Origin: Pseudoalteromonas luteoviolacea
GTDB taxonomy: Bacteria; Pseudomonadota; Gammaproteobacteria; Enterobacterales; Alteromonadaceae
DNA: 64,000 nucleotides
Assembly (NCBI RefSeq): GCF_000814765.1
Contig: NZ_JWIC01000005.1
Span: 248,001 to 312,000, forward strand
Direction: 5' to 3'
Part shown: positions 1 to 9,254 of the stretch, piece by piece
Position numbering within the stretch: the stretch's first letter is position 1
Layout: each line of letters opens with the position of its first letter
Program-made: the position numbers and the translations under genes
Notes under the pieces: model-generated
Databases searched by the model: none
The model's input: the letters and a program-made list of their open reading frames with translations, nothing else
Told to the model about the DNA's origin: nothing

Positions 1-2063
1 TGGCACATCTAGCAATGAACTCAGATCTATCGCCGAAACAACTAGGCTACGTGACGAAAATTGACTACGCTGCCAAACAATTACTTAAGCTTATCAACGA
101 TATTTTAGATTTTTCTAAAATAGAAGCAGGGAAAGTCGAAATTGAACATATTCCATTTGAGTTGGATAAAGTACTCGATAATGTCACAACCATTGTTGGT
201 ATTAAAGCACAAGAAAAGCAGCTAGATTTAGTCTTCGACATCCCTCCTGACTTACCAAACAACTTTCTTGGTGACCCACTGAGACTCTCGCAAGTGCTTA
301 TTAATCTTGCGGGAAATGCCGTCAAATTCACCGAAAGTGGCGGCGTCACCTTATCCATTTCCATGCAAGATATTCAAACAGATAAAGCTAAATTAACTTT
401 TTCTGTCAAAGACAGTGGGATTGGTATGAGTACAGAGCAACAAACAAAGTTGTTTCAATCTTTTTCTCAAGCAGATACATCCACCACACGTAAGTATGGC
501 GGAACGGGGCTTGGCCTCACGATTTCACAACAACTGGTAAAGCTACTTGGCGGAGAAATTTTCGTTGAAAGTGAGCTTAATAAAGGCTCTGAGTTCTATT
601 TTACTTTAGCGATGGAAATTAATAATTACGCTTCAACCGCTGTAGAAAAACCACTTACATTCAGTGGTAAAACAGCCTGTGTAATTGACGACAATGAAGA
701 TGCAAGAGATATTCTCGAAACGATGCTCCAGTCATTAGGCTTCCATGTCACGCTATTTGAAAGTGGTAAACATTTTGTGGATCAACTAAACCCGACTACT
801 GAAAAATTCGATATCATCTTTGTTGACTGGCATATGCCTGATTTAAATGGTATTGACACTATCGAGTACTTAAAGCGACAAAACCTACAAAATTATTTTG
901 TGTTGGTCACTGCACACGGTCATGAAGTCGGATTCAAAGAAACACACCAAGCCATGATTGACAGCATGCTGTTTAAACCTTTTAACCCCTCCAGTCTATT
1001 GGACTGTTTACAGGAGTGCTTTGGTGTCGAAGCTACGCAGCAAGTAAAACAAACACCAATAGAAAACCGTAACGCACTTAAAGATTTACATATTTTGGTT
1101 GCAGAAGACCAACCGGTTAATCAAGAAATTGCCGTTGAAATTTTAAGTTTCCATGGCGCGCAAGTCAGCGTCGCCTGCAATGGAGAAATGGCGCTAAAGG
1201 CTGTGCAAAATAAACAGTTTGATATTGTACTTATGGATATGCAAATGCCCATCATGGATGGGGTTGAAGCGACAAAAGCCATTCGTGAAACAATCCCTGC
1301 TGAACAGCTTCCGATCCTTGCGATGACCGCCAATGCTATGGGGCCTGATATTGAGCTGTGCTTAAATGCAGGCATGAATGGGCATGTCTCTAAGCCAATT
1401 GACGTTGAGGGTCTTATAAAATCCATTTTGGACACACTTGCCAGCGACATTCCAAAACAAGCAACTCAAGTTGTTCAACAACCGCAGCAAGATCCTGATA
1501 TTGACCTAGTTTTAGAAGGCGTAAACATTGCTGAAGGCGTGCAACGGGCCGCAAACAACGAAGCTGTTTACTTTAAGCTGCTTGACAAATTTATCACTCA
1601 GCAAGTAGAAGAAGTGATTAATTTAAAACAATCAATCAGCATGGGAAATTTAGAGCTTGCTCTGGATATTTTACATGCGATGAAAGGTGCTGGTGCTAAC
1701 CTCTCTATGGATTACTTCTCAGAAGTTGCTGCTACTTTAGAAGAACAAGTAAAACAAGACAACATTGACTCTGAGCACATAGACACACTAGCCAATTACC
1801 TTCAAGAGCTCAAAGGAAAAGCCGCGTTACTACTAGAGCGGAGCCAAAAGTCTACTTCCCCTAAACAGACATACTCACTCAAAGAGCTTGCTCAAGCTTT
1901 AAAAGAATATGACTCAAAAGCGACCGAGATGGTCGAACAAATTGGTTTAAATGAAGGATTAGATGAGGCAACATTAAAAGAGCTGAAGGTGATGGTATCA
2001 AGATTTCAGTTTTCCGAAGCCTTTGACCTACTTCAAGTAACAGCCAGTGAATTAGAAAGTTAA
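1..2063 (+). CDS. Hybrid histidine kinase (HATPase-REC-REC-Hpt), 5' end outside window
   Basis: This is the C-terminal part of a hybrid sensor kinase that relays phosphate through two receivers and an Hpt domain. The frame is open to the first base, and the reading upstream of the ATG at position 15 (Ala-His-Leu-Ala) fits the region just after an H-box, so the phosphoacceptor His and sensor domain lie outside the window. Numbered from that ATG, the dimerisation remnant is at 5-40, the ATPase domain has its N-box near 97-105 and the GGTGLGLTI glycine box at 162-170, receiver 1 has its acceptor Asp at 271 (VDWHMPD), receiver 2 at Asp408 (MDMQMP), and the Hpt domain has His554 in LHAMKGAGANL. 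The architecture resembles BarA/TorS-type kinases with an additional receiver. The ligand cannot be told. A hairpin follows the stop codon. Confidence 0.93.
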   Translation, partial: AHLAMNSDLSPKQLGYVTKIDYAAKQLLKLINDILDFSKIEAGKVEIEHIPFELDKVLDNVTTIVGIKAQEKQLDLVFDIPPDLPNNFLGDPLRLSQVLINLAGNAVKFTESGGVTLSISMQDIQTDKAKLTFSVKDSGIGMSTEQQTKLFQSFSQADTSTTRKYGGTGLGLTISQQLVKLLGGEIFVESELNKGSEFYFTLAMEINNYASTAVEKPLTFSGKTACVIDDNEDARDILETMLQSLGFHVTLFESGKHFVDQLNPTTEKFDIIFVDWHMPDLNGIDTIEYLKRQNLQNYFVLVTAHGHEVGFKETHQAMIDSMLFKPFNPSSLLDCLQECFGVEATQQVKQTPIENRNALKDLHILVAEDQPVNQEIAVEILSFHGAQVSVACNGEMALKAVQNKQFDIVLMDMQMPIMDGVEATKAIRETIPAEQLPILAMTANAMGPDIELCLNAGMNGHVSKPIDVEGLIKSILDTLASDIPKQATQVVQQPQQDPDIDLVLEGVNIAEGVQRAANNEAVYFKLLDKFITQQVEEVINLKQSISMGNLELALDILHAMKGAGANLSMDYFSEVAATLEEQVKQDNIDSEHIDTLANYLQELKGKAALLLERSQKSTSPKQTYSLKELAQALKEYDSKATEMVEQIGLNEGLDEATLKELKVMVSRFQFSEAFDLLQVTASELES

Positions 2064-2065
2064 TA

Positions 2066-2092
2066 TAGCCCACCAATTAACTTAGTGGGCTA
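2066..2092. terminator. Stem-loop between convergent genes
   Basis: An 8-bp perfect stem (TAGCCCAC / GTGGGCTA) with an 11-nt loop lies three bases after the hybrid kinase stop and just before the convergent DUF3334 gene ends. Neither side has a strong T tract, so termination efficiency is uncertain, but the position suits a shared terminator. Confidence 0.55.
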
Positions 2093-2101
2093 ATAAAAGG
2101 A

Positions 2102-2791
2102 TTAGAGTCCTAGCTCTGCCATGAAGTCATCATCAGCTGCATCTTCTTGAGGTGCAGCTTGTTTTGTCGCTTTAGGTTTTGCAGAAGTAGAGCTTTGATT
2201 CGCAATGATGTCATCAGGGTCAACGGCTTCTGCGATATCAAAATCATGCAGCTTTATAAACTCTGTTTTGTCCATTGCCAACTCAAGATAGAAAATATTC
2301 TGTCCTTGCGTGGTAAATGTGACTCGTCTTGCTTGCGGTCTATCCATGGTTGTATCAACCGAGATTTGTACCTGCTTATTAATTGCCATCATTTTTGGCT
2401 GGTTTTGCGTAATTGAGGTATGTAATTGCTCTCTCACTTTACCCGTGAAATCACCAACAATTTGGTTCATCAATTCACCCATTACATTTGATACATCATC
2501 TGATAAGTGGCTTTGTGCAATTTCACTTTCCGGCATGCCCATGTTGCGCATGTAATCTTGATAGATTTCCATCGCTGCCTGCGCGGTAAAATTAGTCACA
2601 ACGAGTCCTGTAAACCCACCATCAAACAACACAAAACAACCGATATCCGGTCGCATACAGGTGCGCGTAATTTTTTGCACCATCGCAGAATAGGATATTT
2701 GATTACCACTCGCCGAAGATAGCACTTCAGTCACTGAATGACACAAGGTTGATAGGATATCTTCTGTACTGACAACTTTATTTTTCGCCAT
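2102..2791 (-). CDS. DUF3334 family protein, probably CheX/CheC-like
   Basis: The product is a 229-residue cytoplasmic protein resembling the DUF3334 family, which I recall mainly from Alteromonadales and Vibrionales. The central stretch contains GELMNQIVGDF, close to the E-x-x-N signature of the CheC/CheX/FliY phosphatase fold, with the usual small hydrophobic surroundings. The C-terminus is a disordered Ala/Lys/Asp-rich tail. There is no signal peptide or membrane segment. It is convergent with the hybrid kinase gene and divergent from cmoA, with about 117 bp to the chosen cmoA start. A role in dephosphorylating a receiver or in adhesion/chemotaxis signalling is inferred from the motif only; the family function is not established as far as I know. 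Confidence 0.8.
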   Translation of the reverse strand: MAKNKVVSTEDILSTLCHSVTEVLSSASGNQISYSAMVQKITRTCMRPDIGCFVLFDGGFTGLVVTNFTAQAAMEIYQDYMRNMGMPESEIAQSHLSDDVSNVMGELMNQIVGDFTGKVREQLHTSITQNQPKMMAINKQVQISVDTTMDRPQARRVTFTTQGQNIFYLELAMDKTEFIKLHDFDIAEAVDPDDIIANQSSTSAKPKATKQAAPQEDAADDDFMAELGL

Positions 2792-2908
2792 TTTTTATCT
2801 CATTTTTTACTTCTTATGACTAATAGTAGCCAAGCTACTCAATTTATCACTGACTATCCAGTATAAAATGCTAAAATAGCGAGATTATTTTTGTATGAGA
2901 GTAGTATT

Positions 2909-3634
2909 GTGACTGGCAAAGACAGTATTTATGCCGCAGAGCAAGAAGTAAAAGACTTTACATTTGACGCCAATGTCGTCGAAGTGTTCCCAGACATGAT
3001 CCAACGGTCAGTTCCTGGATACGCCACAATGGTCAGTACAATGGGTAAATTGGCGGGTCAGTTTGCGCAAAGTAATTCAAATTTATATGACTTAGGGTGT
3101 TCTTTAGGTGCAGTGACGCTCAGCATGCGTCGTAACATCAACAAAGAAAACTGCCATATCATCGCCATTGATAATTCTGCGCCTATGGTTGAGCGCTGTA
3201 AAATACACCTGAAAGGCTTTAAATCAGACGTGCCTGTCAGTGTGCAGCTGGGCGACATTAACGACATCAACATTGAAAATGCAAGTGTCGTTGCGATGAA
3301 CTTTACACTACAGTTTATCCCTCAAGACCAAAGGCAGGCTGTGCTTGAAAAAATCTACGCAGGCTTGAAGCCAGGTGGTGTGCTGCTTTTATCTGAAAAG
3401 ATAAAAGGCGAAAATGACATTAAAGATAACCTGCTTATCGACCTTCATCATGACTTCAAGCGTCAAAATGGATACTCAGAGTTAGAAATTAGCCAAAAAA
3501 GAACCGCTATCGAAAACATCATGCGCACAGATGCTTTAAGCACACATATCGAAAGACTTGAAACAGTTGGCTTTTCTAACACCCAAGTTTGGTACCAGTG
3601 CTTTAACTTTTGCTCAATGGTCGCAATAAAATAA
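2909..3634 (+). CDS. cmoA: Carboxy-S-adenosyl-L-methionine synthase CmoA
   Basis: CmoA converts S-adenosylmethionine and prephenate into carboxy-SAM, the carboxymethyl donor used by CmoB to make 5-oxyacetyl-uridine (cmo5U34) in the wobble position of several tRNAs. The sequence matches the E. coli protein throughout, including [14 protein letters not shown], the SAM-binding [21 protein letters not shown] and [19 protein letters not shown]. The longest frame opens with TTG at 2891, but the GTG at 2909 gives an N-terminus of the E. coli length and is preceded by GAGAG at a good distance, so I start there. cmoB follows after 10 bp in the same operon. Confidence 0.95.
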   Translation: MTGKDSIYAAEQEVKDFTFDANVVEVFPDMIQRSVPGYATMVSTMGKLAGQFAQSNSNLYDLGCSLGAVTLSMRRNINKENCHIIAIDNSAPMVERCKIHLKGFKSDVPVSVQLGDINDINIENASVVAMNFTLQFIPQDQRQAVLEKIYAGLKPGGVLLLSEKIKGENDIKDNLLIDLHHDFKRQNGYSELEISQKRTAIENIMRTDALSTHIERLETVGFSNTQVWYQCFNFCSMVAIK

Positions 3635-3644
3635 CGAGGATATT

Positions 3645-4613
3645 ATGAATACTTGGTTTAACGACTTTTACGCAGCCATTGCAAAAAACCAGCTCAGTCA
3701 TTGGTTAGATACTTTGCCTGCCCAGCTTACACACTGGCAAAAAGAAGCTCAGCATGGTGATTGGCCAAAGTGGGAAAAAGTGCTTAAAAACTTACCTGAG
3801 TCAAATACAAGCCACATTAATATCGCGGATCGCGTGGAGTTTGGTTTAAGTGAAGAGCTTTCAGAAGGGCATACAAAGCAATTAAGTCATCTATTAAAGC
3901 GCATGATGCCATGGCGAAAAGGGCCTTTTCATATTCACGGTATTCACATTGATACTGAATGGCGCAGTGATTGGAAATGGGACAGACTACTGCCACACAT
4001 TAGTGATCTACACGGTAGAACAGTGTTAGACATTGGCTGTGGATCTGGATACCACTTGTGGCGCATGAAAGGCGCTGGTGCTGATTTCGTAGTTGGTATT
4101 GACCCGTCAGACCTGTTTTTAAGTCAATTTCAAGCGGTTAAACACTTTAATCCAGATCCAAATGTACACTTATTACCATTAGGCGTAGAACAGTTACCTG
4201 AGCTTAAAGCATTCGATACGGTATTTTCTATGGGTGTGCTTTATCATAGACGCTCACCTATCGATTTTTTAAGCCAACTCCGTGCCCAATTGCGCAAAGG
4301 CGGTGAGCTTGTTCTTGAAACTTTAGTCATTGAAGGCGATGTGAACACAGTACTGGTGCCAACCGACCGTTATGCCAAAATGCGTAATGTCTGGTACATC
4401 CCAAGCTGCGATGCGCTCAAGCTGTGGTTAGAGCGTGTTGGATTTAAGAATGTACGTGTCGTCAACAAAGACACTACGTCGTTAGATGAACAACGTAAGA
4501 CAGAGTGGATGGAAACGGAATCACTCGCAGATTTCTTGGACCCATTAGACCCAAGTAAAACCATTGAGGGCTACCCCGCTCCACTGCGTGCAATATTCAT
4601 TGCAGAGGCATAA
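3645..4613 (+). CDS. cmoB: tRNA U34 carboxymethyltransferase CmoB
   Basis: CmoB transfers the carboxymethyl group of carboxy-SAM to 5-hydroxyuridine-34 of tRNA, giving cmo5U, which widens decoding at family-box codons. The 322-residue product has the family length. Its Rossmann methyltransferase core carries [11 protein letters not shown], followed by [16 protein letters not shown] and [12 protein letters not shown], all characteristic of CmoB. The ATG follows an ACGAGGA ribosome-binding site 10 bp after cmoA, so the two enzymes of consecutive steps are translated from one message. A strong hairpin terminator sits about 20 bp after the stop. Confidence 0.97.
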   Translation: MNTWFNDFYAAIAKNQLSHWLDTLPAQLTHWQKEAQHGDWPKWEKVLKNLPESNTSHINIADRVEFGLSEELSEGHTKQLSHLLKRMMPWRKGPFHIHGIHIDTEWRSDWKWDRLLPHISDLHGRTVLDIGCGSGYHLWRMKGAGADFVVGIDPSDLFLSQFQAVKHFNPDPNVHLLPLGVEQLPELKAFDTVFSMGVLYHRRSPIDFLSQLRAQLRKGGELVLETLVIEGDVNTVLVPTDRYAKMRNVWYIPSCDALKLWLERVGFKNVRVVNKDTTSLDEQRKTEWMETESLADFLDPLDPSKTIEGYPAPLRAIFIAEA

Positions 4614-4632
4614 GTAGTAATCTCTTAATATG

Positions 4633-4662
4633 AAAAAAGCCGCTCAAATGAGCGGCTTTTTT
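4633..4662. terminator. Bidirectional rho-independent terminator
   Basis: The stem pairs AAAAAAGCCGCTC with GAGCGGCTTTTTT around an AAAT loop. A-tract and T-tract flanks make it work on both strands, ending cmoAB on the plus strand and the convergent AbgT-family gene on the minus strand. Confidence 0.92.
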
Positions 4663-4667
4663 ATTGC

Positions 4668-6221
4668 TTATCCTGCTGGATAAATGTAGCTCGACTGCAA
4701 GCCTAAAGGAATGCCTAAGCCCCAATAAGCTAACAAGAAGATGCTCCAACCAACTAGGAAAGCGATAGAGTACGGGATCATAAGAGCAATGAGCGTACCA
4801 ATACCTGTGTTCTTAACATACTTTTGGCAATAAACCACAACCAATGGGAAGTATGGCATTAACGGCGTGATGATATTCGAACTTGAGTCACCTACACGGT
4901 ACGCCGCTTGAGTCAAATCAGGTGATAGGCCAAGTTGCATCAACATAGGAACAAAAATAGGGCCTAGCAATGCCCACTTAGCAGAACTTGAACCAACAAA
5001 TAAGTTCACAAAAGCAGTCAGGAAAATAATACCGACCACAGTGACTGAACTTGGTAATGCCAATGCCTTAAGTACTTCTGCTCCTTCAATCGCAAGCAGT
5101 GCGCCAAGGTTAGACTGACTGAATGCACTGATAAATAGCGCACAGAAAAACGCCATTACAATATAATAAGCCATGCTGCCCATTGACTTACTCATGGCAT
5201 CAATCATATCTTTTGAGGACTTAAAGGTACCAACTAAGAAGCCGTAGACCGCACCAGGTACCCAGAACAGTAAGAAGATTAGCGGTACAATAGACTGCAT
5301 AAGCGGCGCTGTGAATTCGGTTAGTGAGCCATTTGGACTACGTAGCGCCGAGTCTTCACCACTTGCGGCGTAAACTAATAACGCAATACCTGCTAGCATC
5401 ACACCAGAGGCAGCCAAAAATGCACGCTTTTCTTTTGCGTTCACTTCATCAAAAGAAGGCAAACTGTTTGTGTCACCATCGATCTCTGTATTTTTTAGAC
5501 GTGGCTCAATGATTTTGTCCGTGATGTACCAGCCTAATAAGATGATGAACAAACTAGAAGCTGAGGTAAAGAACCAGTTGTTCAGTGGGTTAATTGCAAT
5601 CTCAGGATCGATAATATGCGCTGCGCTTTGTGTAAAGCTTTGTAGTAACGGGTCGATACCTGATGGGATGAAGTTAGCACTAAATCCACCACTTACACCT
5701 GCGAACGCTGCTGCAATACCGGCAAGTGGGTGACGGCCCATGGCATAGAAAATTACACCAGCCAATGGAATAACCAATACATAACCGGCATCAGTTGCTG
5801 TGTGGCTCACAATCGCAATTAAAATGATTGATGGAGTCAACAATGCTTGAGGTGTACGCTTTAACATAAGCTTCAAGCCCGTGTTAATGTAACCAGAGTG
5901 CTCAGCAACACCAACACCTAACATAGCTACTAAAACAACACCTAAAGGTGCAAATCCTGTGAACGTCTTAACCATGTTGGCCAAGAAACTGGCAAGTGAA
6001 TCACCGCTTAGTAAGTTATGAACAACGATAGCTTCACCAGTGCGTGGGTCTATCGCATCAAACGTCGTGCTCGAAAAAATCCAAGAAAGGAACCATATCA
6101 GCAACATCGCTGACAAGAAAATGATAGCAGGATCAGGGAGTTTGTTCCCCACACGCTCGATCCCGTTAAGAAAACGTGCAACTGCCCCACTCGGCGCTGC
6201 CGCTTCTGGTGATTGACTCAT
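4668..6221 (-). CDS. AbgT family transporter
   Basis: This is an inner-membrane protein of the AbgT family, whose members take up p-aminobenzoyl-glutamate (AbgT) or export sulfonamide antimetabolites (MtrF, YdaH). Family landmarks include the N-terminal NGIERVGNKLPDPAIIF, GVVLVAMLGVGVAEHSGY, SHTATDAGYVLVIPLAGVIF, and the C-terminal FVGSSSAKWALLGPIFVPM and VGDSSSNIITPLMPYFPLV, which lie in the two hairpin/broken-helix regions of the transport core. The longest frame starts with TTG at 6233; the ATG at 6221 has GGGA eight bases upstream and is preferred, giving 517 residues. It stands alone, ends at a shared terminator and is divergent from the HDOD gene. Uptake versus drug export cannot be decided from sequence. 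Confidence 0.92.
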   Translation of the reverse strand: MSQSPEAAAPSGAVARFLNGIERVGNKLPDPAIIFLSAMLLIWFLSWIFSSTTFDAIDPRTGEAIVVHNLLSGDSLASFLANMVKTFTGFAPLGVVLVAMLGVGVAEHSGYINTGLKLMLKRTPQALLTPSIILIAIVSHTATDAGYVLVIPLAGVIFYAMGRHPLAGIAAAFAGVSGGFSANFIPSGIDPLLQSFTQSAAHIIDPEIAINPLNNWFFTSASSLFIILLGWYITDKIIEPRLKNTEIDGDTNSLPSFDEVNAKEKRAFLAASGVMLAGIALLVYAASGEDSALRSPNGSLTEFTAPLMQSIVPLIFLLFWVPGAVYGFLVGTFKSSKDMIDAMSKSMGSMAYYIVMAFFCALFISAFSQSNLGALLAIEGAEVLKALALPSSVTVVGIIFLTAFVNLFVGSSSAKWALLGPIFVPMLMQLGLSPDLTQAAYRVGDSSSNIITPLMPYFPLVVVYCQKYVKNTGIGTLIALMIPYSIAFLVGWSIFLLAYWGLGIPLGLQSSYIYPAG

Positions 6222-6433
6222 AATTATTCCCAAACAGTAAAATTAGCTAACTTTAACTTAACAAAGCGAATGAAAGCAATCAATCGTCCCTGAATAACCA
6301 ACTGGTTGATTACTTAACGTGCAAAAGCAACAAAATTTGCCTCAAGTGCACAAAATTTAGCAGGTACGGCTATACTCTTTTAACGTCCGTGTAATTACCT
6401 TAGTTTGATGTCCAGCATCAAGATGGAAGAACT

Positions 6434-7276
6434 ATGATAGAGATAGATAATGTCGTTCTTAATGATGTAGAAAAAGGTTTTTCTCTCCCACCAAAACCAG
6501 AATTGCTCACACATTTACATGAACTACTCCAATCAAGCGAGCCAGAGCTTGGGCAAATTGCAGATTTAATTGCCACAGATGTTGCAACGTCTGCTGCAGT
6601 TCTAAAGGTCATTAACTCTTCATCATATGGCTTTTCACGAACAATCACAGATATTCGCCAAGCAGTCATGTTTCTTGGTTTAAATAGTGTTACACATTTA
6701 GTGACAGGCTTTTTATTGAAACAAGCGTTTGATCAATCACGGTGTTGCATCAGCTTGGAGCGATTTTGGGATACCGCAAACGAAATTTCGGAAGTTGCGA
6801 TGATTATCGGACGCAAAATCCCAGTAAAAATCCCACTGGAAAGTCTCCATATGCTGGGTCTATTTCACGATGCAGGGATCCCAGCAATGGCGTTAAAATT
6901 TGACGACTATGCTAACGTACTCTCTTGCGCAAATAGTAACTACGACATGTTACTAATTGACCAAGAAGAAGCGATTTACAACACGAATCATGCCACAATT
7001 GGCTATTTTCTAGCAAATAGCTGGAACCTCCCAAAACCGATTTGTAAGCTTATTCTCCGACATCATGATATGGAGTTTTTCAAAGAAACCCATGACGTTG
7101 AACATGCTTGCACTATGGCCACACTCAAAATGGCCGAGCACCTTGTTCAGGTCAACAAACGTTTTGTGTCAGTACCCGATTGGGCGTATATCAAAACCGA
7201 TGTACTGCATTTATTGGAATTAGACGAGGATGCATACCAAGATATCAAAGATGATGTCGAGGAAATATTTAACTAA
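6434..7276 (+). CDS. HDOD domain protein
   Basis: The 280-residue protein consists almost entirely of an HDOD domain, a degenerate relative of the HD-GYP/HD phosphohydrolase fold used as a regulatory or scaffolding module. The typical start (FSLPPKPELLTHLHELL), the block VLKVINSSSYGFSRTITDIRQAVMFLGL (residues about 56-83) and the later LFHDAGIPAMALKF and HATIGYFLANSWNLP are all family hallmarks. It is cytoplasmic, without a signal peptide or an attached output domain. The start has GGAAG just upstream. A plausible terminator follows, then a receiver-domain gene on the same strand, so a shared signalling role is possible but not shown. Confidence 0.9.
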   Translation: MIEIDNVVLNDVEKGFSLPPKPELLTHLHELLQSSEPELGQIADLIATDVATSAAVLKVINSSSYGFSRTITDIRQAVMFLGLNSVTHLVTGFLLKQAFDQSRCCISLERFWDTANEISEVAMIIGRKIPVKIPLESLHMLGLFHDAGIPAMALKFDDYANVLSCANSNYDMLLIDQEEAIYNTNHATIGYFLANSWNLPKPICKLILRHHDMEFFKETHDVEHACTMATLKMAEHLVQVNKRFVSVPDWAYIKTDVLHLLELDEDAYQDIKDDVEEIFN

Positions 7277-7289
7277 AAACACACCATTC

Positions 7290-7345
7290 AACACCATGGC
7301 ATGCTAAAAACACTCTCCTTATTTAGCTTGCCGTGTTCACTTTTT
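7290..7345 (+). terminator. Likely rho-independent terminator after the HDOD gene
   Basis: Two arms at 7290-7308 and 7322-7337 (AACAC...GGCATGCTAAA with TTTAGCTTGCCGTGTT) pair with one three-base bulge and one mismatch. Five T residues follow at 7341-7345. Confidence 0.6.
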
Positions 7346-7414
7346 ATTAACCATCTATTTGGTTCAACACTGCATGAATTTTAAATAAATGTAAATGAAC
7401 ATGCATTTAACACT

Positions 7415-7442
7415 TTGATTATGTTTTTAAAACGATTAGAAT
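7415..7442 (+). promoter_or_regulatory. Candidate sigma-70 promoter for the receiver-repeat gene
   Basis: TTGATT and TAGAAT are separated by 16 bp and lie about 80 bp upstream of the GTG start. The match is four of six and five of six to consensus. No regulator site is evident. Confidence 0.4.
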
Positions 7443-7522
7443 AGCGAGTTCCAAAATTAACTACAAACAGAGTATTTTTTCAGCAGCGGTAATCTATTCG
7501 TGGGCTGATTAAAGGAAAGCGA

Positions 7523-9073
7523 GTGCATTATTCAGACCTAAAAATTGCAATAGTCGACGATAACAGCGACAACATAAGATTTTTAGAAGCTTTATTAAAT
7601 AAACAAGGCGTGTCTCATGTTCGTTCTTACCGCTCTGGTCAGGCGTTTGAGCGTTCTGCTAAACAAAATACTTATGATATTGTTTTTTTGGATAATCGAG
7701 TAGACACAATAAAGAATCTTTATGACCTCGTTAGTGAGCTGGTTTACAACGAAACACTGCCCCCCACCACTAGGCTGGTGTATATGGCAAAAAGGCAAAG
7801 TGCATTCGACTACGCTTGTGAATATCCATTTCACAGTAACCAGCTGCTAGAAGTACCGTATACGCCGCAGGATCTCGCTACGATATTAAAAGAACATACG
7901 TTACAAGTTAAAGAGTTCAAACTTGCTTACCAATTTATTAGGGCTAAAAAATACAAAAAAGCCTTATTAAAACTAAAAGAGTTACGTAACCAAGAGTACC
8001 CAAACTATTTAAAAAAAGCGCGTAATCAGCTACTTGTCAATTTATTGCTCAAACTTGGGCATTATTCATTAGCAAAAAAACTGCTTTTACCATTGGCTGA
8101 TCGCAACATCCAGTGGGCAAAGTGGTCATTGTTCCATGTTAACTATGAGCTGAAGGACTTTGCAGCGTGTAAAGCATTTTTGTCTGAGCCGCAAACTCGA
8201 CAAGACTACCCTATTCGCGTTTTTTATTGGCAGATATACATCGCTTTCCAAACAGATAACCGGGATCTAGCAACAGCTCAGGTGCTGGCATTTCCAGTTG
8301 AAGATATGTCACCGAGTATGTTTCGGCTAAGCCTAATGGTATTACATGTCTGTAAAGAACATGATGCCATTGATAATTTAATTAAACGCAAAGAACGTAC
8401 TTATAGCGAAGACCCAGCCCTATCTACTCTACTCTCTGCCTTGTCCATTAAAATACGCTTTTTGGAAACATTAGACATAAAAGATACAATTGACCCTAAA
8501 GTACTTAAGTCAATTCAAAATGACCTGAAATCTGCCATTACTCGCCACGCATCAAACATGCAAAAATACTGCGCTGACGAATTCAACTTACTGCTGATCA
8601 TGATGATGCTGTTAGAGGGCAAAGACACCGATGCCAGCGCTAAACTATTACAGCTCAGTCAAAGCATGTTAGACGACCCAAGTGTTGCAACCATCATTGC
8701 TTTTTTATTCTACCTTGTGAATGATATGGATCACTCAAAAGAAATGCTGTTCAATGCACACAAAGCGCTTGGCAAGCAACATAGGAATAGTCATTACGTA
8801 TTAGCGGGCTTAATGCACCGTGAAGTGTTCGCAAAAATTTATAAAGATGAAACCGATCAGCAAGAAGCTTATATGATGTTTGCCTCTCGACTATTTGATT
8901 CCGGTGAATATAGAGACACGATCAAAATGTGCAGTAAAGCATTACGTAGCGGTATAAACGACCAAGCACTAAATGATTTGTTATTACGTTCGAGCCGTGA
9001 AGCTGGATTAAAAGAACAGGACTACATTCATTATTTAAACCTCGGCAAGCCGCGAGTGACTATTGTCAGTTAA
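7523..9073 (+). CDS. Response regulator with C-terminal TPR-like helical repeats
   Basis: The 516-residue protein begins with a receiver domain (about 1-125): acidic pocket Asp12/Asp13 in IVDDNSDN, predicted phosphoacceptor Asp57 in VFLDNRVD. Instead of a DNA-binding output, the remaining ~390 residues form an alpha-helical array with TPR-like spacing (for example FIRAKKYKKALLKLKEL and LFDSGEYRDTIKMCSKAL), pointing to protein-protein interaction as output. Receiver-TPR proteins of this type are common in Pseudoalteromonas, Shewanella and Vibrio, but their partners are mostly unknown. The start is GTG with AAAGGAAAGCGA upstream. It sits alone between the HDOD gene and a secreted amidohydrolase. 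The receiver lacks the usual DxxMP after the acceptor (DNRVD). Confidence 0.85.
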   Translation: MHYSDLKIAIVDDNSDNIRFLEALLNKQGVSHVRSYRSGQAFERSAKQNTYDIVFLDNRVDTIKNLYDLVSELVYNETLPPTTRLVYMAKRQSAFDYACEYPFHSNQLLEVPYTPQDLATILKEHTLQVKEFKLAYQFIRAKKYKKALLKLKELRNQEYPNYLKKARNQLLVNLLLKLGHYSLAKKLLLPLADRNIQWAKWSLFHVNYELKDFAACKAFLSEPQTRQDYPIRVFYWQIYIAFQTDNRDLATAQVLAFPVEDMSPSMFRLSLMVLHVCKEHDAIDNLIKRKERTYSEDPALSTLLSALSIKIRFLETLDIKDTIDPKVLKSIQNDLKSAITRHASNMQKYCADEFNLLLIMMMLLEGKDTDASAKLLQLSQSMLDDPSVATIIAFLFYLVNDMDHSKEMLFNAHKALGKQHRNSHYVLAGLMHREVFAKIYKDETDQQEAYMMFASRLFDSGEYRDTIKMCSKALRSGINDQALNDLLLRSSREAGLKEQDYIHYLNLGKPRVTIVS

Positions 9074-9254
9074 TTTACTTTAATCTTTCTTTACTAGTTT
9101 ATGCTTTCAAGATCCAATCGCCACTGTAAACAAGCTTTATGTGATCTTTACTAAACCCATCACGCTATTTGTACAATCAATCGTAATTTCCTTGCGTCCC
9201 TATTCTGACTCTGATTAGACTGTTTTTTAAAAATAAAAATGATAAGAAGAAAAT

